Below, piece by piece: positions 63,240 to 64,000 of a stretch of DNA of 64,000 nucleotides. The position numbers and the translations under genes were made by a program. Every line of letters starts with the position of its first letter. Within the stretch, counting starts at the first letter, position 1. Under the pieces are notes generated by a model, which searched no databases, had not been told where the DNA came from, and worked only from the letters and a program-made list of their open reading frames with translations. This DNA comes from Manduca sexta (Eukaryota; Arthropoda; Insecta; Lepidoptera; Sphingidae), in assembly GCF_014839805.1 (NCBI RefSeq), contig NC_051141.1:15384777-15448776 (forward strand). The letters are read 5' to 3'.

Positions 63240-64000
63240 GTTAATTGGATTTTGTTCAGTTTTTTGTATAATAGCACTGGTATGATGCTATTTAACACGA
63301 TGCAACTTAATCCAATCACCAGGTATTGTGGATGCGTTCATCCGCATACCAAAGGAGCAAGGTATCGGCTCACTCTGGCGAGGGAATCTGGCCAACGTAA
63401 TTCGCTATTTTCCGACACAAGCCCTCAACTTTGCCTTCAAAGACGTGTATAAATCAATATTTTTGGAGGGGGTGAATAAGAACACTCAATTCTGGACGTA
63501 CTTTGCCGGTAACTTGGCATCGGGAGGAGCAGCCGGCGCCACTTCTTTGTGCTTTGTATATCCATTGGATTTTGCACGAACCAGGTAATATTATGTTAAC
63601 TGAAATTATGTGCGGAGCCTTCTTGGCAATTGTGTAGAACTACAAATTAAATAGAGTAGATAGTCTTTATATCATGATCATGTCACCAGTAATCATGTCA
63701 AACAAGCTTTATTCAGTTTGGTCCATATTAACGATGGATGGAAAAAAGCGATTAGAATAATTTATTGAAAACTGATGTAAAATCTAATCAATATTTAGGT
63801 TAGCCGCGGATGTCGGGAAAGGCAAGGAGAAGCTGTACAGTGGTTTGATGGACTGCTTGTTTAAGACAATAAAGTCGGACGGGCCCATCGGTCTATACCG
63901 CGGGTTCATAGTGTCCGTGCAGGGCATCGTCATCTACCGCGCGACCTATTTCGGCTTTTACGATACAGCCCGCGGCATGCTACCGGATCCTAAGAACACG
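63047..64000 (+). CDS. ADP/ATP translocase, divergent paralog (5' part)
   Basis: The product is a mitochondrial inner-membrane carrier that exchanges cytosolic ADP for matrix ATP. Exons 63047-63239, 63323-63584 and 63799-beyond 64000 join in frame to 219 visible residues of about 310 expected. Carrier motifs are PIERVK (40-45) and PLDFAR (145-150), with [14 protein letters not shown] (92-105), [20 protein letters not shown] (127-146), [12 protein letters not shown] and [19 protein letters not shown]35 and R92 fit substrate-contact positions of bovine ANT1 (K22, R79) by my alignment. The RRRMNP signature lies past the window end. Oddities are a lysine-rich N-terminus of about 18 residues and changes such as GIGSLWRGN for the usual LSFWRGN, so it is not the canonical housekeeping ANT. 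A splice acceptor (TTTGTTTGTAG, 63000-63010) suggests a 5' UTR intron. Confidence 0.93.
63323..63584 (+). CDS. ANT exon 2
   Basis: Encodes [20 protein letters not shown] to YPLDFARTR. It spans the rest of repeat 1 and the first helix of repeat 2. Acceptor CAATCACCAG, donor GTAATA, phase 2. Confidence 0.95.
63799..64000 (+). CDS. ANT exon 3 (cut by window end)
   Basis: Encodes [20 protein letters not shown], then [20 protein letters not shown]. The frame is open to the last base. Acceptor AATATTTAG. Confidence 0.94.

Noticed and set aside
1..64000. CRISPR array, operon or prokaryotic system
   Set aside because: Spliced animal genes and transposon repeats show nuclear insect DNA. No regularly spaced repeats were seen.

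Overview
The window is AT-rich nuclear DNA of an insect, most probably a moth or butterfly (Lepidoptera). The evidence is intron-split animal genes with GT-AG junctions, together with Lepidoptera-type repeats: tRNA-derived SINEs, short Helitrons with A/T target flanks and CTAG 3' ends, 3' ends of RTE-like LINEs, a mariner and TTAA-flanked MITEs. The order assignment is inference from repeat type, because no search was possible. Three protein-coding genes are supported, all on the + strand. SCaMC (20688-35397) is a mitochondrial ATP-Mg/phosphate carrier of the SLC25A23/24/25 group. It can be read completely as a 335-residue form without EF-hands, starting from an internal first exon next to a GC-rich promoter-like segment. 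ABCF2 (42496-56252) is a soluble twin-ABC ATPase whose 11 coding exons join in frame to 621 residues. A divergent ADP/ATP translocase with a lysine-rich N-terminus starts at 63047 and runs off the window after 219 visible residues. Layout: 1-20.2 kb holds no host gene that I can support. It contains SINEs at 4.6 and 6.1 kb, LINE tails at 2.9, 6.5, 14.5 and 17.5 kb, Helitrons at 2.1, 7.3-9.45 and 14.9 kb, and an apparently intact 1.3-kb mariner (7981-9287) inserted inside the 7.3-kb Helitron. From 20.3 to 35.4 kb is SCaMC, with an 11.8-kb first intron and a 278-bp foldback MITE in its third intron. From 35.4 to 42.5 kb is intergenic, with a second MITE copy and a pair of adjacent perfect hairpins. 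From 42.5 to 56.3 kb is ABCF2. Its introns carry an old SINE, a Helitron retaining the start of its own protein, and a nested repeat in intron 9 whose uninterrupted relative lies at 57.9 kb. From 56.3 to 63.0 kb is intergenic with a further SINE at 61.3 kb, and the ANT gene begins at 63.05 kb. SCaMC and ANT both move adenine nucleotides across the inner mitochondrial membrane. SCaMC sets the size of the matrix adenine nucleotide pool by ATP-Mg/phosphate exchange, and ANT exchanges ADP and ATP one for one. ABCF2 is a cytosolic ribosome-associated type of ATPase with no direct link to them. I see no operon-like or cluster logic beyond shared strand. The most unusual items are the nested mobile elements, the EF-hand-less SCaMC start, the divergent ANT N-terminus and several unexplained palindromic structures.
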